From the NCBI RefSeq assembly GCF_020164955.1, contig NZ_JAIUHG010000024.1, forward strand, positions 1-64,000: a stretch of 64,000 bases of DNA, given 5' to 3'. Both the position numbers and the translations under genes were made by a program. A model generated the notes under the pieces. That model worked only from the letters and a program-made list of their open reading frames with translations. It was not told where the DNA came from and ran no database searches. Shown piece after piece: positions 25,352-34,620 of the stretch; the first letter of the stretch is position 1; each line of letters begins with the position of its first letter. The DNA is from Mesorhizobium sp. CA8 (GTDB taxonomy: Bacteria; Pseudomonadota; Alphaproteobacteria; Rhizobiales; Rhizobiaceae).

Positions 25352-26299
25352 GACCGCATCGGTCGTAACAGGGACGGCCGGCACTGCACTTCGCCGACGC
25401 CCGCCGCTCAGCGCAAGCAGGCCGGCGCCGATGATCAGCGCCGCGCCCAGCACGGTGGTCTCACGCGGCACCTCGGCGAAGAACAGGAAACCCCAGAGCG
25501 GCGACCACAGGATGCCGGTGTATTCGAAGGTGGCGACGCGGTTGGCCGGCGCCATCCGGTAGGCCTGCGACAACAGGATCATGCCGGCGGAAGCGACGAG
25601 GCCGCAGGCGGCCATCTTCAGGAAATCCGGCATTGTCGGCCACGCCCATGGCCGCACCAGGAATTCGACACTCGGATGCGCGGCATGGGTGATTCCGGCA
25701 AGCTGGAAGACGGTCGCGACCGCAATGGCGCCGCTGAGATAGGCGCCGTTCTGGTAGAAGGCCATCACGGTCGACGATTCGGTGTCGCCGATGCGGCGCG
25801 CCATCAGTTGCGAAAAGCCGTAGAGGAAGGCCGAGCCCAGCGACAGCAGCGCCGCCCAGTCGAACACGCTGGCGCCGGGACGCACCATCACAAGCACGCC
25901 GACCAAGCCGATCAGCACCGTCGCCAACGTTTTCCAGGAGACGCGCTCGCCGAGATAGGGACCGGCCATCGCCATGATGAACAGCGGCGCCATGAAATAG
26001 AGCGCCACTGCATCGGCCAGCGGCAAGGCGGCGATCGCCAGATAATACACCGTATAGGACGAGAACTGGATGAAGGCGCGCAGCGTCAGCATGCCGAAGC
26101 GCTTGGACAGCACCGCCTTCAGGCCGACATCGGCCTGGACGATGACGATCAGGATCGGTAGCGCGACGATGGCGCGGATCGCCATCACCTCGGTCACCGG
26201 ATAACCGCCCGAGACCGCCTTCACCAGCGGATCCTGCAGCGAAAAGACCAGCACGCCGAGGCAGAGGCTCAAAATGCCAAGCACCGTCCGGTTCTGCAT
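25334..26299 (-). CDS. DMT-family transporter (EamA)
   Basis: The product has 321 residues and ten membrane segments as two EamA repeats. The first repeat includes FSLQDPLVKAVSGGYPVTEV. The second includes ANRVATFEYTGILWSPLWGF. It exports or imports an unknown small metabolite. It is divergent from a LysR-type regulator at 26477, which may control it. The Ala/Val-rich C-tail lies in the region overlapping cpdR. Confidence 0.82.
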   Translation of the reverse strand: MQNRTVLGILSLCLGVLVFSLQDPLVKAVSGGYPVTEVMAIRAIVALPILIVIVQADVGLKAVLSKRFGMLTLRAFIQFSSYTVYYLAIAALPLADAVALYFMAPLFIMAMAGPYLGERVSWKTLATVLIGLVGVLVMVRPGASVFDWAALLSLGSAFLYGFSQLMARRIGDTESSTVMAFYQNGAYLSGAIAVATVFQLAGITHAAHPSVEFLVRPWAWPTMPDFLKMAACGLVASAGMILLSQAYRMAPANRVATFEYTGILWSPLWGFLFFAEVPRETTVLGAALIIGAGLLALSGGRRRSAVPAVPVTTDAVSSEAA

Positions 26300-26476
26300 G
26301 ATCGATCCAGCGAAAAAGAACCCGCCACCGTTTTCAGGCAGCGGGCACGAGTGAGGACTCTTCGATTGGTCCGCGACCGACTTCGCGGTCGCATATCCAA
26401 TGGGTGTGGTGAACTATCCTGCGGCGTTTGACATCTGGCAAACGAATTGGAATGATGCCAGCAATCAACTTTTCTT

Positions 26477-27373
26477 ATGGCGACCTCAATGCGACCAGTC
26501 CTCGACAGCGACCTCCTGCGTACCTTCGTGGCGGTGGCCGAAACCGGTAATTTCACACGTGCGGCGGAGAAAGCCGGACGCACGCAATCGGCCGTGTCCA
26601 TGCAGATGAAGAAGCTGGAGGATATGGTCGGCGACAACCTGTTCGAGCGCGGCTCGCGCGGCGTGGCGCTGACGCGCCGCGGCGGCGAATTGATCGCCAA
26701 CGCGCGCCGGATCGTCTCGCTGCTCGACGAGACGGCGGCCTCGCTGGTGGCGCCGCCGCTCGGCGGGCTGGTGCGCATCGGCATCCCGGCCGAATATGGA
26801 CGTTCGATCCTGTCGCGGGCGCTGGGCGAATTCGCCAAGCGGCATCCGCGCGTCGAGGTCACGGTGCGCTACGCGCATTCGGATTCGCAGGTGCGGGCGC
26901 TCGCGGCCGGCGAGCTCGACCTCGCGGTGGTGTTCGAATGGGAGGGCTCTTCCGGCGGCGAGGTGCTGATGCACGACCCGACGGTCTGGGTGACATCGAC
27001 GCTGCATCATATGCATGAGGAACGGCCGGTGCCGATCGCGCTCTACAGCCGCAACGGCTGGTGCCGCGACTTCGCCATCAAGTCGCTGCAGCAGCGCGGC
27101 CTCGACTACCGCGTCGCTTACACCAGCGATACCAATGGTGGCCTGACGCTCGCGGTCACGTCCGGCCTGGCGATCGCGCCGATCTCGCGCAGCAACATCC
27201 CGGAAGATTGCCGCGAACTGACGGCCGCCTACGGCTTCGGCGACATCGATTCCTCCAACGTCGTCCTGCACCGCAATCCGCTGGCGACCGGCGAAGCGAT
27301 CGACGGCATGGAGAACGCCATCCGCGAGGCATTCATGCTGACCCGGCAGACGGGCGCGGCGGTCGGTGCTTGA
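26477..27373 (+). CDS. LysR-family transcriptional regulator
   Basis: The product has 298 residues. The N-terminal winged helix (LDSDLLRTFVAVAETGNFTR, then AAEKAGRTQSAVSMQMKKLE) is intact. The effector domain follows, with GLVRIGIPAEYGRSIL and AAGELDLAVVFE. The helix-turn-helix differs from that of the frameshifted regulator at 19334-20225. The divergent DMT transporter gene is its likely target. A second ATG at 26489 could also be the start. Confidence 0.87.
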   Translation: MATSMRPVLDSDLLRTFVAVAETGNFTRAAEKAGRTQSAVSMQMKKLEDMVGDNLFERGSRGVALTRRGGELIANARRIVSLLDETAASLVAPPLGGLVRIGIPAEYGRSILSRALGEFAKRHPRVEVTVRYAHSDSQVRALAAGELDLAVVFEWEGSSGGEVLMHDPTVWVTSTLHHMHEERPVPIALYSRNGWCRDFAIKSLQQRGLDYRVAYTSDTNGGLTLAVTSGLAIAPISRSNIPEDCRELTAAYGFGDIDSSNVVLHRNPLATGEAIDGMENAIREAFMLTRQTGAAVGA

Positions 27374-27412
27374 GCGGCGGCAACAGCTATCCGACGACCG
27401 CGAAACGCCAGA

Positions 27413-27455
27413 GCAATTCCAGGAAAAGTGTGAGCGGCTTTCCGACCGGAATTGC
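27413..27455. repeat. GCAATTCC...GGAATTGC palindromic repeat
   Basis: The 43-base palindrome begins GCAATTCCAGGAAAAGTGTG and ends TTCCGACCGGAATTGC. A copy in reverse orientation is at 60610-60655 and a half copy at 6711-6728. It lies between the LysR gene and the end of the convergent TIGR02302 gene. Confidence 0.7.
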
Positions 27456-27484
27456 GTAGAAACAAGAGATAGACGCCTCTGTAA

Positions 27485-30112
27485 CTATTTCAGCTCCAGC
27501 AGCCGTTCCAGATAGCTGCGCTCGATATCGGGGCTGAGCGCATTGCCGAGCCGCTTGCGGATCGCGTCGAGGATCTGGCGGGCGCGCTGAACGTCGATCT
27601 CGTCTGGAACCTTGACCGAGGTGCCATCATCGGGGCCGTTGGTGGCGCGTGGTCGTCCCAGCGGATCGCGGTCGGCGTCCTGCTGGCGGCCGCCCTGCTC
27701 GCTGCCGCCCTGGTCGCCCTGCATGGCCTGCATCTGCTTCATCATTTCCTTGGCGCCGCGGCGCAGCGCCTCCAGTGCGCGGCCCTGGTGGCCGACGGCC
27801 TGGTCGCCATCGCCCTGGCCAAGCGATTGTTCGGCATTGCCCATCGACTTGCCGGCCTCGCCGAAGCCCTCATTGGGCTCCATGCCCATGCCTTCGAGGC
27901 CTTTCTTCAACTGGTCGAGCTCGCTCTGCAGCTGGCCCTGGCCTTCCTGCAGCTGTTTCAGCGCATCGGCCAAATCCTTCGGCGACATTTTCGGCCGTCC
28001 CAGCGGATCGCGGTCCTGACCGGGGCCCGGCCGCTGCTGGTCGTTGGGCTGGCCCTGTTCGCCATCCTCGCCAAGCTGCTGTTGCTCGCCGCCCTCGCCA
28101 CGCCGTCCGCGCTGCATCTGGTCCAGGCGGAAGGTGTCGTTCATCATTTCCTGCTGGCGGCGCATGATGTCGCCGAGCTTGTCCATCTGCTGGCGCATCT
28201 CGCTGTCCTGCTCGCCGCCAGGCTGCTGGCGGCCGGCCTGCAGGTTGTTCATCATGTCCTGCAGCTCCGAGAGAAGCTGCTGCGCCTTGTCGCGGTCGCC
28301 CGATTTGGCCAGATTCTCGATCTGGTCCATCAAGCGGTTGATATCGCTCTGGCGCAGCTCGCGGCCGTTCTGCTGCATCTGCGGCGCGTTCGGATTCTGT
28401 TGCGCGCGCTGGGCGAATTCCTGCAGGAACTGGTCCATCGCCTCGCGCAGTTCCTTCATCGCCTTTTCGATCTCCTGATCGCTGGCGCCGTTCTTGATGG
28501 CGTCCTGCAACGCCTGCTGCGCCTGGCGCAGCCGGCGCTCGGCGGCAGACAGATTGCCTTCCTCGATGCCGAGCGCGATTTCCCAGAGATAGGAGACGAC
28601 GTTGCGCAGCTGGTCGTCGCTCCCGGAGAGCTTCAGCCGGCTCCGTGCGCTCATGATGGCAAGATAGTTGGACATGTTGTCGAACGTGTCCTCGGGCCGC
28701 AGCGTGATCGCGTCCATCAGGTCGAGAACGCGCGGCTTGGCATTGGTGTCGAGCGCCAGCAGCCGGCGCTGTTCGATCACCGCCCGGGCCAGCGGATTGG
28801 CGAAGGGCCGCTCGGGCATGACCATTGTCTTGGTCTCGCTGGTCGCCGTGTGGCCGGCATCGTCGGTGACGCTCAGCGTCAGCTTGATGTTGCTGCCGGC
28901 CCAGACATGTTCGGTCAGGTCCTTGGTCGTCTTGGCCGCGCTCGCCTTGCCGCCGCGGCGCGGCAGGGTCAACGGCATGTCGGGCGGGCCGTAAAGCGGA
29001 TGCGCGTTGGCCGCCGGCGGGTCCGACGGCTCAAAAACTGCCTTGGCGGAGGCCGCGCCGTAGTCGTCGGCGATCTCGTAATTCAGCTCCATGGCGCCGT
29101 TGACGGCGCGCTTCGGCTCGCCGACGAAGCGGATCGTCGGCGGCTTGTCTGGAATGACGGCAAAGGCCCAGTGGCCGAGATCGCTATCGCCGGATTTCAG
29201 CGTCAGCGTGCCGTTGGCGTTCAGCTTGCCGGAGAACTGGCGCACCTTTGGTGCCGTCTGGCTGGTGGCGGCGGGCGCGGTTCCCTTGGGTGCTATGGGG
29301 GACGCCGCGGGCTCGATGGCGCGATCATTGCCGCCTTGATCGGCATAGCTCAGTGTTTCCTCGCCCGAGCCGCCGGTGACGCGCAACGAAACGTCGCTGC
29401 CTTGCGGCACGGAAAAGGTCTGGACGGCCTGGTTGGCGTCGGCGGTCAGGAACAGCGGCGCCTTGCCGGTATAGGCGGGCGGCGTCACCCAGGCGTCGAT
29501 GCGCGGCGGCACCGCATCGTGCGCGGCGCGGGCGACAAAAGCGTCGCTGACTCTGCCGCCAAACGGTCCGAAGGAGAAGGCCAAAGCGGTGACGAACAAC
29601 AGCCCCGCCACGGCGCGCAAGCCCCAGCGGTCATGGTCCGGCACACCGGTGCGCGGCCGGTCGGCGCCGAGGCTCGAAAGCCGCTCGGCCATGCGCTTCT
29701 GGTGCTCGCGCCACAGCGCCTGCGAGAAGATGCTCTCGGCGCCGCTCGGCCGGTCCGTCTGCACCTGCACCGGGCTGTGCAGCAATTCGTTCGCCGCCTC
29801 GATGCGCCGGTCGATCTCGGCTGCCGAGGGCATGCGGAAGAAGCGAAGCGGATAGAGCGCCGCGACCGCGGCCAGCGCGAACAGGATCAGAAGGCCAACG
29901 CGTACCGTGTCCGGCAGACGCGGGAACAGACCGAACCATGAAAAGCTGAGGAACAGGCTGGCGACGACCAGCAATGGCAGCACGAGCGGCCAAGCGCGCT
30001 CGAAGAGTATCGAGGCCCGCGTCGCCAACCGGCTGAGCGCCAGGCGCCCGGCCAGGCCGCGTCCATCGCTGGCCGGGCCGCGTTCGCCGCTGGAAGTGGG
30101 TCGTTCGGTCAT
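27485..30112 (-). CDS. TIGR02302/DUF4175-type large membrane protein
   Basis: The product has about 875 residues. It shows two N-terminal membrane helices (LVLPLLVVASLFLSFSWFGL and VRVGLLILFALAAVAALYP), a third near residue 155, a long beta-rich periplasmic part (residues about 175-440), then a Gln-rich coiled coil with runs such as LKQLQEGQGQLQSELDQLKK. It matches TIGR02302, an alphaproteobacterial family of unknown function found beside lysA/argH. DPLGRP occurs twice in the C-terminal third. GGAAGG precedes the ATG at 30112. A long plus-strand frame opposite it is a shadow. Confidence 0.83.
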   Translation of the reverse strand: MTERPTSSGERGPASDGRGLAGRLALSRLATRASILFERAWPLVLPLLVVASLFLSFSWFGLFPRLPDTVRVGLLILFALAAVAALYPLRFFRMPSAAEIDRRIEAANELLHSPVQVQTDRPSGAESIFSQALWREHQKRMAERLSSLGADRPRTGVPDHDRWGLRAVAGLLFVTALAFSFGPFGGRVSDAFVARAAHDAVPPRIDAWVTPPAYTGKAPLFLTADANQAVQTFSVPQGSDVSLRVTGGSGEETLSYADQGGNDRAIEPAASPIAPKGTAPAATSQTAPKVRQFSGKLNANGTLTLKSGDSDLGHWAFAVIPDKPPTIRFVGEPKRAVNGAMELNYEIADDYGAASAKAVFEPSDPPAANAHPLYGPPDMPLTLPRRGGKASAAKTTKDLTEHVWAGSNIKLTLSVTDDAGHTATSETKTMVMPERPFANPLARAVIEQRRLLALDTNAKPRVLDLMDAITLRPEDTFDNMSNYLAIMSARSRLKLSGSDDQLRNVVSYLWEIALGIEEGNLSAAERRLRQAQQALQDAIKNGASDQEIEKAMKELREAMDQFLQEFAQRAQQNPNAPQMQQNGRELRQSDINRLMDQIENLAKSGDRDKAQQLLSELQDMMNNLQAGRQQPGGEQDSEMRQQMDKLGDIMRRQQEMMNDTFRLDQMQRGRRGEGGEQQQLGEDGEQGQPNDQQRPGPGQDRDPLGRPKMSPKDLADALKQLQEGQGQLQSELDQLKKGLEGMGMEPNEGFGEAGKSMGNAEQSLGQGDGDQAVGHQGRALEALRRGAKEMMKQMQAMQGDQGGSEQGGRQQDADRDPLGRPRATNGPDDGTSVKVPDEIDVQRARQILDAIRKRLGNALSPDIERSYLERLLELK

Positions 30113-30227
30113 CGGCCCTTCCTGCCCGGGCACGATAGCCCGGACGTCATCAGCAGAAGGATACCAACAAACACGGCAAAGGCGAGGCGGGTTCCAAAAA
30201 ACGTGAAGCGGTCTGGCCGGGTTATGA

Positions 30228-31169
30228 TCAGAAACTGGCGGGATTCGTGTTCGAACCGCAGACCAGGACCGCCACGCGTTCGCCTTCCGCGGGCACATAG
30301 CGTCCGGAAAGCATGGCGGCGAAAGCGGCTGCGCCGCCCGGCTCGGCGATGATTCGCACGCGGTCCCACAGCGCTTTTTGCGCCGCGACGATGTCGTCGT
30401 CGCTCACCAGGATCGATCGCTCGACGAAGGCTTCGGCGATCGGGAACATCATCTCGCCGACGCGCTTCGGCGCCAGCGAATCGGCGGCGATGCCCTCGGC
30501 GGGCGCATCGACCGGCTCTCCGGCCTCCAGGGCACGGTAAAGCGTCGGCGCTCCCTCAGGCTCGATGGCGACGATGCGGATGCGGCCAGCGAACCAGGCG
30601 GCGATGCCGCCGATCAGGCCGCCGCCGCCGACCGCGACCAGCAGCGTGTCGATCTCGGGCAGGTCGGCCTCGATCTCCATGCCGAGCGTGCCCTGGCCGA
30701 GCAGCGTTTCCTCCTGGTTGAAGGCGTGCACCTGCAGGGCGCCGCTCCTGGCGGCGAAATCTTCGCTGGCGGCCAGCGCTTCGGCATAGCGGGCGCCGCC
30801 GACCACCAACTCGGCGCCGTAGCCGCGAATGCGCGCGAGCTTCGCCGGCGGGCTGACTTCGGGCACGAAGATGGTCGCCTTGTGCCCGAGTTTCATGGCG
30901 GCGTAAGCGACGGCCGCGCCATGATTGCCGCCGGACGCGGCGACCACGCCGGCTCGGGGAACCTGGCGTTCGAGCAGGTTGGTGAAGGCGCCGCGCGCCT
31001 TGAACGACCCTGAATGCTGCAGGCATTCGAGCTTCAGGTCGACCGGGAAGGCGGGCCGTCCGAAATCCGCCATGTCGACGCGCATGACCGGCGTGTGGCG
31101 GACATAGGGGCGGATGCGCGGCTCCACGGCGGCGATGCGTTCGCGGGTGATCGTCCGGGTGTTCAACAT
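30228..31169 (-). CDS. Threonine/serine dehydratase (PLP fold-type II)
   Basis: The product has 313 residues. The PLP lysine is Lys57 in HSGSFKARGAF, the phosphate-binding Gly loop is VGGGGLIGG, and ASGGNHGAAVAYAA is the substrate Asn region. It has no C-terminal regulatory ACT domain, so it resembles catabolic serine/threonine dehydratases more than IlvA. It probably deaminates threonine or serine to a 2-keto acid. It is divergent from an ArsR-type regulator (31220) that may control it. Confidence 0.83.
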   Translation of the reverse strand: MLNTRTITRERIAAVEPRIRPYVRHTPVMRVDMADFGRPAFPVDLKLECLQHSGSFKARGAFTNLLERQVPRAGVVAASGGNHGAAVAYAAMKLGHKATIFVPEVSPPAKLARIRGYGAELVVGGARYAEALAASEDFAARSGALQVHAFNQEETLLGQGTLGMEIEADLPEIDTLLVAVGGGGLIGGIAAWFAGRIRIVAIEPEGAPTLYRALEAGEPVDAPAEGIAADSLAPKRVGEMMFPIAEAFVERSILVSDDDIVAAQKALWDRVRIIAEPGGAAAFAAMLSGRYVPAEGERVAVLVCGSNTNPASF

Positions 31170-31203
31170 GGCGTGCTCCTCGGGATTGACTTCAATTAGT
31201 AAC

Positions 31204-31219
31204 TTAGCAAAATAGCTAA
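31204..31219. promoter_or_regulatory. Palindromic operator TTAGC-N6-GCTAA at the ArsR start
   Basis: TTAGCAAAATAGCTAA is a perfect inverted repeat (five-base arms, six-base spacer) ending right before the ArsR ATG at 31220. There is no Shine-Dalgarno sequence between them. It lies in the 50-base gap between the two divergent genes and would block both if bound, fitting ArsR autoregulation. Confidence 0.6.
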
Positions 31220-31522
31220 ATGCAAGAGGTCGACATCTTCAAGGCATTTGCCAATGAGCGCAGGCTGCAGATCCTCGAATGGCTCAAGGACCCGCGCGCG
31301 CATTTTCCGCGCCAGGCCGATGGCGATCTGGTGGAGGACGGCGTCTGCGCGCTGCTGATCGCTGAGAAGCTCGGCATCAGCCAGGCGACGCTCAGCGAGC
31401 ATATGCGCGTGCTGACCCAGGCCGGCCTGCTCAGCACCAAGCGCACCAAGCAATGGATATTCTATCGCCGCGACGAGGGGCGGATCGCCGAAGCCAAGGC
31501 GCTGATCCAGGAGAAGATCTAG
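31220..31522 (+). CDS. ArsR-family transcriptional regulator
   Basis: The product has 100 residues. It carries a winged helix-turn-helix (LLIAEKLGISQATLSEHMRV) preceded by ANERRLQILEWLKDPR, typical of ArsR regulators. No metal-binding cysteine pair is visible: one Cys occurs in DGVCALL. The ligand is therefore unknown, and a role as a sensor for the dehydratase pathway next door is inferred. The start codon abuts the palindrome with no ribosome site, so leaderless translation or a downstream start are options. Confidence 0.78.
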   Translation: MQEVDIFKAFANERRLQILEWLKDPRAHFPRQADGDLVEDGVCALLIAEKLGISQATLSEHMRVLTQAGLLSTKRTKQWIFYRRDEGRIAEAKALIQEKI

Positions 31523-31526
31523 CGAG

Positions 31527-32795
31527 CTATTTCAGCCAGTCGGGGACCGAATCCAATCCAATCAGGTCCTCATAGGTCTGGCGCGGCCGCACGACATGGA
31601 AGCGGTCGCCATCGACCAGCACCTCCGGCACCAGAAGCCTGGTGTTGTAGGTGCCGGCCTGCACCGCGCCATAGGCGCCGGCGGTGGAAACGGCGATGAG
31701 GTCGCCCGCCTTCAGCCTCGGCAGGTCGCGGTCGAGACCGATGAAGTCGCCCGTCTCGCAGACCGGGCCGACGACGTCGACCTTCATGCGCGGCGTGGAG
31801 GCGGGCGGCTGCACCACCGGCCTGATGTCGTGGAAGGCGTCATAGAGCGTCGGCCGGATCAGGTCGTTCATGGCGGCGTCGACGACGAGGAAGTTCTTGG
31901 CGTCGCCTTCCTTCACATAGATGACCTCGGACACCAGGATGCCGGCATTGCCGACGATCAGGCGGCCGGGCTCGAACATCACCTTCAGGCCAAGCCCGGT
32001 GACGTGTTTCCTGACGATCTCGGCATAGGCGTCGGGCAGCGGCGGCGGGTTGTTGTCGACGCGGTAGGGAATGCCAAGGCCGCCGCCGAGATCGACATGC
32101 CCGATCGCATGTCCGTCGGCGCGCAGCGCTCCGACCAGTTCGACGAGCAGGGCAAAGGCGTCGTCGAAAGGCTGCAGCTCGGTGATCTGGCTGCCGATAT
32201 GGGTGTCGATGCCGGTCACCTTAATACCCGGCAGTTGCGCGGCACGGGCATAGACCTGCCGCGCGCGCTGCCATGGAATGCCGAACTTGTTCTCGGCCTT
32301 GCCGGTCGAGATCTTCTTGTGCGTCCTTGCATCGACATCCGGATTGATGCGCAGCGAGATGGGCGCCACCTTGCCGAGCGCCACGGCGCGCGCCGACAAA
32401 AGCTCAAGCTCAGGCTCGGATTCGACGTTGAAGCAGAGAATGCCGGCCGAAAGCGCGAAGTCCATTTCGCTCGCGGTCTTGCCGACGCCGGAAAACAGGA
32501 TCTTGTCGGCCGGGATGCCGGCGGCCAAAGCGCGGCGCAATTCGCCTTCGGAGACCACGTCGGCGCCTGCGCCCTGCCTGGCCAGCGTCCTCAGCACGGC
32601 CTGGTTGGAATTCGCCTTCATGGCGTAGCAGACCAGCGCGTCGAGGCCGGCGAAAGCCTCTCTGAAGACGCGGAAATGCCGGGTCAGCGTCGCCGTCGAA
32701 TAGCAATAGAAGGGCGTGCCGACCTCGGCTGCGATGTCGGGAATGGCGACGTCCTCGGCATGGAGAACGCCGTCGCGGTAATCGAAATGGTTCAC
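31527..32795 (-). CDS. lysA: Diaminopimelate decarboxylase
   Basis: The product has 422 residues. This PLP enzyme makes L-lysine from meso-diaminopimelate. The Schiff-base lysine is Lys60 in VCYAMKANSNQ; the phosphate loop is GGGLGIPY, and VVGPVCETGDF holds the catalytic Cys. The GTG at 32795 (then NHFDYRDGVLH) is chosen because the family starts with this block. Frame upstream is not family-like. It lies downstream of lptM and argH on the same strand. Confidence 0.92.
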   Translation of the reverse strand: MNHFDYRDGVLHAEDVAIPDIAAEVGTPFYCYSTATLTRHFRVFREAFAGLDALVCYAMKANSNQAVLRTLARQGAGADVVSEGELRRALAAGIPADKILFSGVGKTASEMDFALSAGILCFNVESEPELELLSARAVALGKVAPISLRINPDVDARTHKKISTGKAENKFGIPWQRARQVYARAAQLPGIKVTGIDTHIGSQITELQPFDDAFALLVELVGALRADGHAIGHVDLGGGLGIPYRVDNNPPPLPDAYAEIVRKHVTGLGLKVMFEPGRLIVGNAGILVSEVIYVKEGDAKNFLVVDAAMNDLIRPTLYDAFHDIRPVVQPPASTPRMKVDVVGPVCETGDFIGLDRDLPRLKAGDLIAVSTAGAYGAVQAGTYNTRLLVPEVLVDGDRFHVVRPRQTYEDLIGLDSVPDWLK

Positions 32796-32850
32796 GGGTG
32801 TTGGTTCCGGAAAGTTGAAGCCCGATGAGATCTGGTCGATCTCACCAGCT

Positions 32851-33057
32851 CTAGAGCAGGGGATCGAGGATGAATTTCCTGTCCTTGACCGGTTTTTCCG
32901 GCTCGGGCGGCACCGGCTGCTTGGCTTTTTCCGCATCCTTGCGCGCCTGCTCCGCCGCCTCATAGGGCGTGTCGAGGCCAGTCTTCCTGCCGCAGGCGGT
33001 GACGGTGACAACCGCCGCCAGCAGCGCCAGCGTCACCAAAATCCTGCTACGGGTCAT
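32851..33057 (-). CDS. lptM: LptM-like small lipoprotein
   Basis: The product has 68 residues. The signal sequence ends in a lipobox VTAC with the modified Cys at residue 22, followed by GRKTGLDTP. The GRK-GL motif is conserved in YifL/LptM lipoproteins, which help mature the LPS translocon LptDE. The C-terminal part is Lys/Glu/Pro-rich and probably extended. It usually sits beside lysA, as here. Confidence 0.8.
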   Translation of the reverse strand: MTRSRILVTLALLAAVVTVTACGRKTGLDTPYEAAEQARKDAEKAKQPVPPEPEKPVKDRKFILDPLL

Positions 33058-33140
33058 CGATCCATCCGTTCGAAACTGTTTCTTGTGCCGCCGCTTTTAG
33101 CCGAGTTTCCAGCGCTTTGCATCCCGGCATTTGTTTTGGT

Positions 33141-33185
33141 GCATGTCGTTATCCCAGAACCGCTGCACACTTCTGGGCGACATGC
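33141..33185. repeat. Palindromic intergenic repeat, copy 2 (GCATG...CATGC type)
   Basis: The copy begins GCATGTCGTTATCCCAGAAC and ends TTCTGGGCGACATGC. It matches the copy at 3040-3084 at most positions, and the two arms pair more fully here. It starts one base after the argH stop. Confidence 0.72.
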
Positions 33186-33186
33186 A

Positions 33187-34587
33187 TTAAGCCTTGGCGA
33201 GCCGCTTTTTCCAGTAGCGGACCTGCTTTCGCACTTCCGATGGCGCGGTGCCGCCGAAGCTTGTGCGGCTCTTCACCGAATTCTGCACGGCAAGCACCGA
33301 GAAGATGTCGTCGGTGATGCCGGGATGGATGGAGCGCAGGTCGTCCAGCGAGAGCTTTTCCAGGGAGACCTTCTTCTCCTCCGCGAGCGCCACGGCGCGG
33401 CCGGTGACGTGATGCGCCTCGCGGAAGGGCAGGCCCAGATTGCGCACCAGCCAGTCGGCAAGGTCGGTTGCGGTGGCGTGACCGGCGCCTGCGGCTTTCT
33501 TCATGGCGGCGGCGTTGACGGTCATGTCTCGCACCATGCCGGCGGTCGCCGCCAGCATCAGGTCGAGCGTCTCGGCGGCGTCGAAGACCGCTTCCTTGTC
33601 TTCCTGCATGTCCTTGCCATAGGTCAGCGGCATGCCCTTCATCACCGTCAGCAGGCCGACGAGATGCCCGTTAACGCGGCCGGTCTTGCCGCGCACCAGC
33701 TCGGCGGCGTCCGGGTTCTTCTTCTGCGGCATGATCGAGGAGCCGGTGGAGAAGGAATCCGACAGGCGGATGAAGCCGAATTGCGGCGTCGACCAGATGA
33801 TGATCTCCTCGGCCAGCCTGGACAAATGCGTCGCGCAGATCGCGGCGAGGCTCAGGAACTCGAGCGCGAAATCCCGGTCCGAGACGCTGTCCAGCGAATT
33901 GCGCGTTGGCTCGCGGAAACCCAGCGCCTTCGCCGTCATGTGGCGGTCGATGCCGAAGCTGGTGCCGGCAAGGGCCGCCGCGCCCAGCGGGCTTTCATCC
34001 ATGCGCTCGATGGCGTCGCGGACGCGCGAGAGGTCGCGGCCGAACATCTCGACATAGGCCATGCAATGGTGGCCGAAGGTCACCGGCTGCGCCGCCTGCA
34101 TATGGGTGAAGCCGGGCATGACGGTCGCCGCATGCTCCTCGGCGCGTTCCAGGAACGCGGCGATCAGGTCTTTTAACGCCAGGGCGACGCGCTGGCATTC
34201 CTGCTTGACCCAGAGCCGGAGATCGACCGCCACCTGGTCGTTGCGCGAGCGAGCGGTGTGCAGGCGTCCCGCCGCCGGGCCGATAAGGTCGGCAAGGCGG
34301 GCCTCGACATTCATGTGGATGTCTTCGAGCTTCGTTGAGAATTCGAACGTGCCTGCCTCGATCTCTTTCAGGATCGTGTTCAGTCCGTGAGCGATTTTTT
34401 CTTGATCGGCGGCCGAAATAATGCCCGTTTCAGCCAACATCTCGCTATGGGCGATCGATCCGCTTATGTCCTGCGCATAGAGCTTGCGGTCGAAGCCGAT
34501 CGACGCGTTGATCGCCTCCATGATCGCGGCCGGACCCGAGGCAAAACGTCCGCCCCACATCTGGTTGCTGGCCTTCTTGTCGCTCAT
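33187..34587 (-). CDS. argH: Argininosuccinate lyase
   Basis: The product has 466 residues. It splits argininosuccinate into arginine and fumarate, the last step of arginine synthesis. The family signature GSSIMPQKKNPD is present near residue 285 with the catalytic Ser, and TARSRNDQVAVDLRLWV and PGFTHMQAAQPVTFGHH are further conserved blocks. The ATG at 34587 (MSDKKASNQMWGGRF) starts at the family N-terminus. It is divergent from tlpA with a 33-base gap. Confidence 0.93.
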   Translation of the reverse strand: MSDKKASNQMWGGRFASGPAAIMEAINASIGFDRKLYAQDISGSIAHSEMLAETGIISAADQEKIAHGLNTILKEIEAGTFEFSTKLEDIHMNVEARLADLIGPAAGRLHTARSRNDQVAVDLRLWVKQECQRVALALKDLIAAFLERAEEHAATVMPGFTHMQAAQPVTFGHHCMAYVEMFGRDLSRVRDAIERMDESPLGAAALAGTSFGIDRHMTAKALGFREPTRNSLDSVSDRDFALEFLSLAAICATHLSRLAEEIIIWSTPQFGFIRLSDSFSTGSSIMPQKKNPDAAELVRGKTGRVNGHLVGLLTVMKGMPLTYGKDMQEDKEAVFDAAETLDLMLAATAGMVRDMTVNAAAMKKAAGAGHATATDLADWLVRNLGLPFREAHHVTGRAVALAEEKKVSLEKLSLDDLRSIHPGITDDIFSVLAVQNSVKSRTSFGGTAPSEVRKQVRYWKKRLAKA

Positions 34588-34620
34588 CGCTATAACCCAT
34601 GCTCCGGAGCAGTTTTGAAA

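Noticed and set aside
27788..29941. Plus-strand open frame of 717 residues opposite the TIGR02302 gene
   Set aside because: It is rich in Leu, Arg and His in a way typical of the complement of a GC-rich gene, and it matches no family. The minus-strand gene has clear domains.
30109..30227. Possible tiny membrane protein upstream of the TIGR02302 gene (LAFAVFVGILLLMTSGLSC)
   Set aside because: It has a hydrophobic segment and its stop overlaps the next ATG, but there is no ATG/GTG/TTG at a sensible place and no ribosome site.
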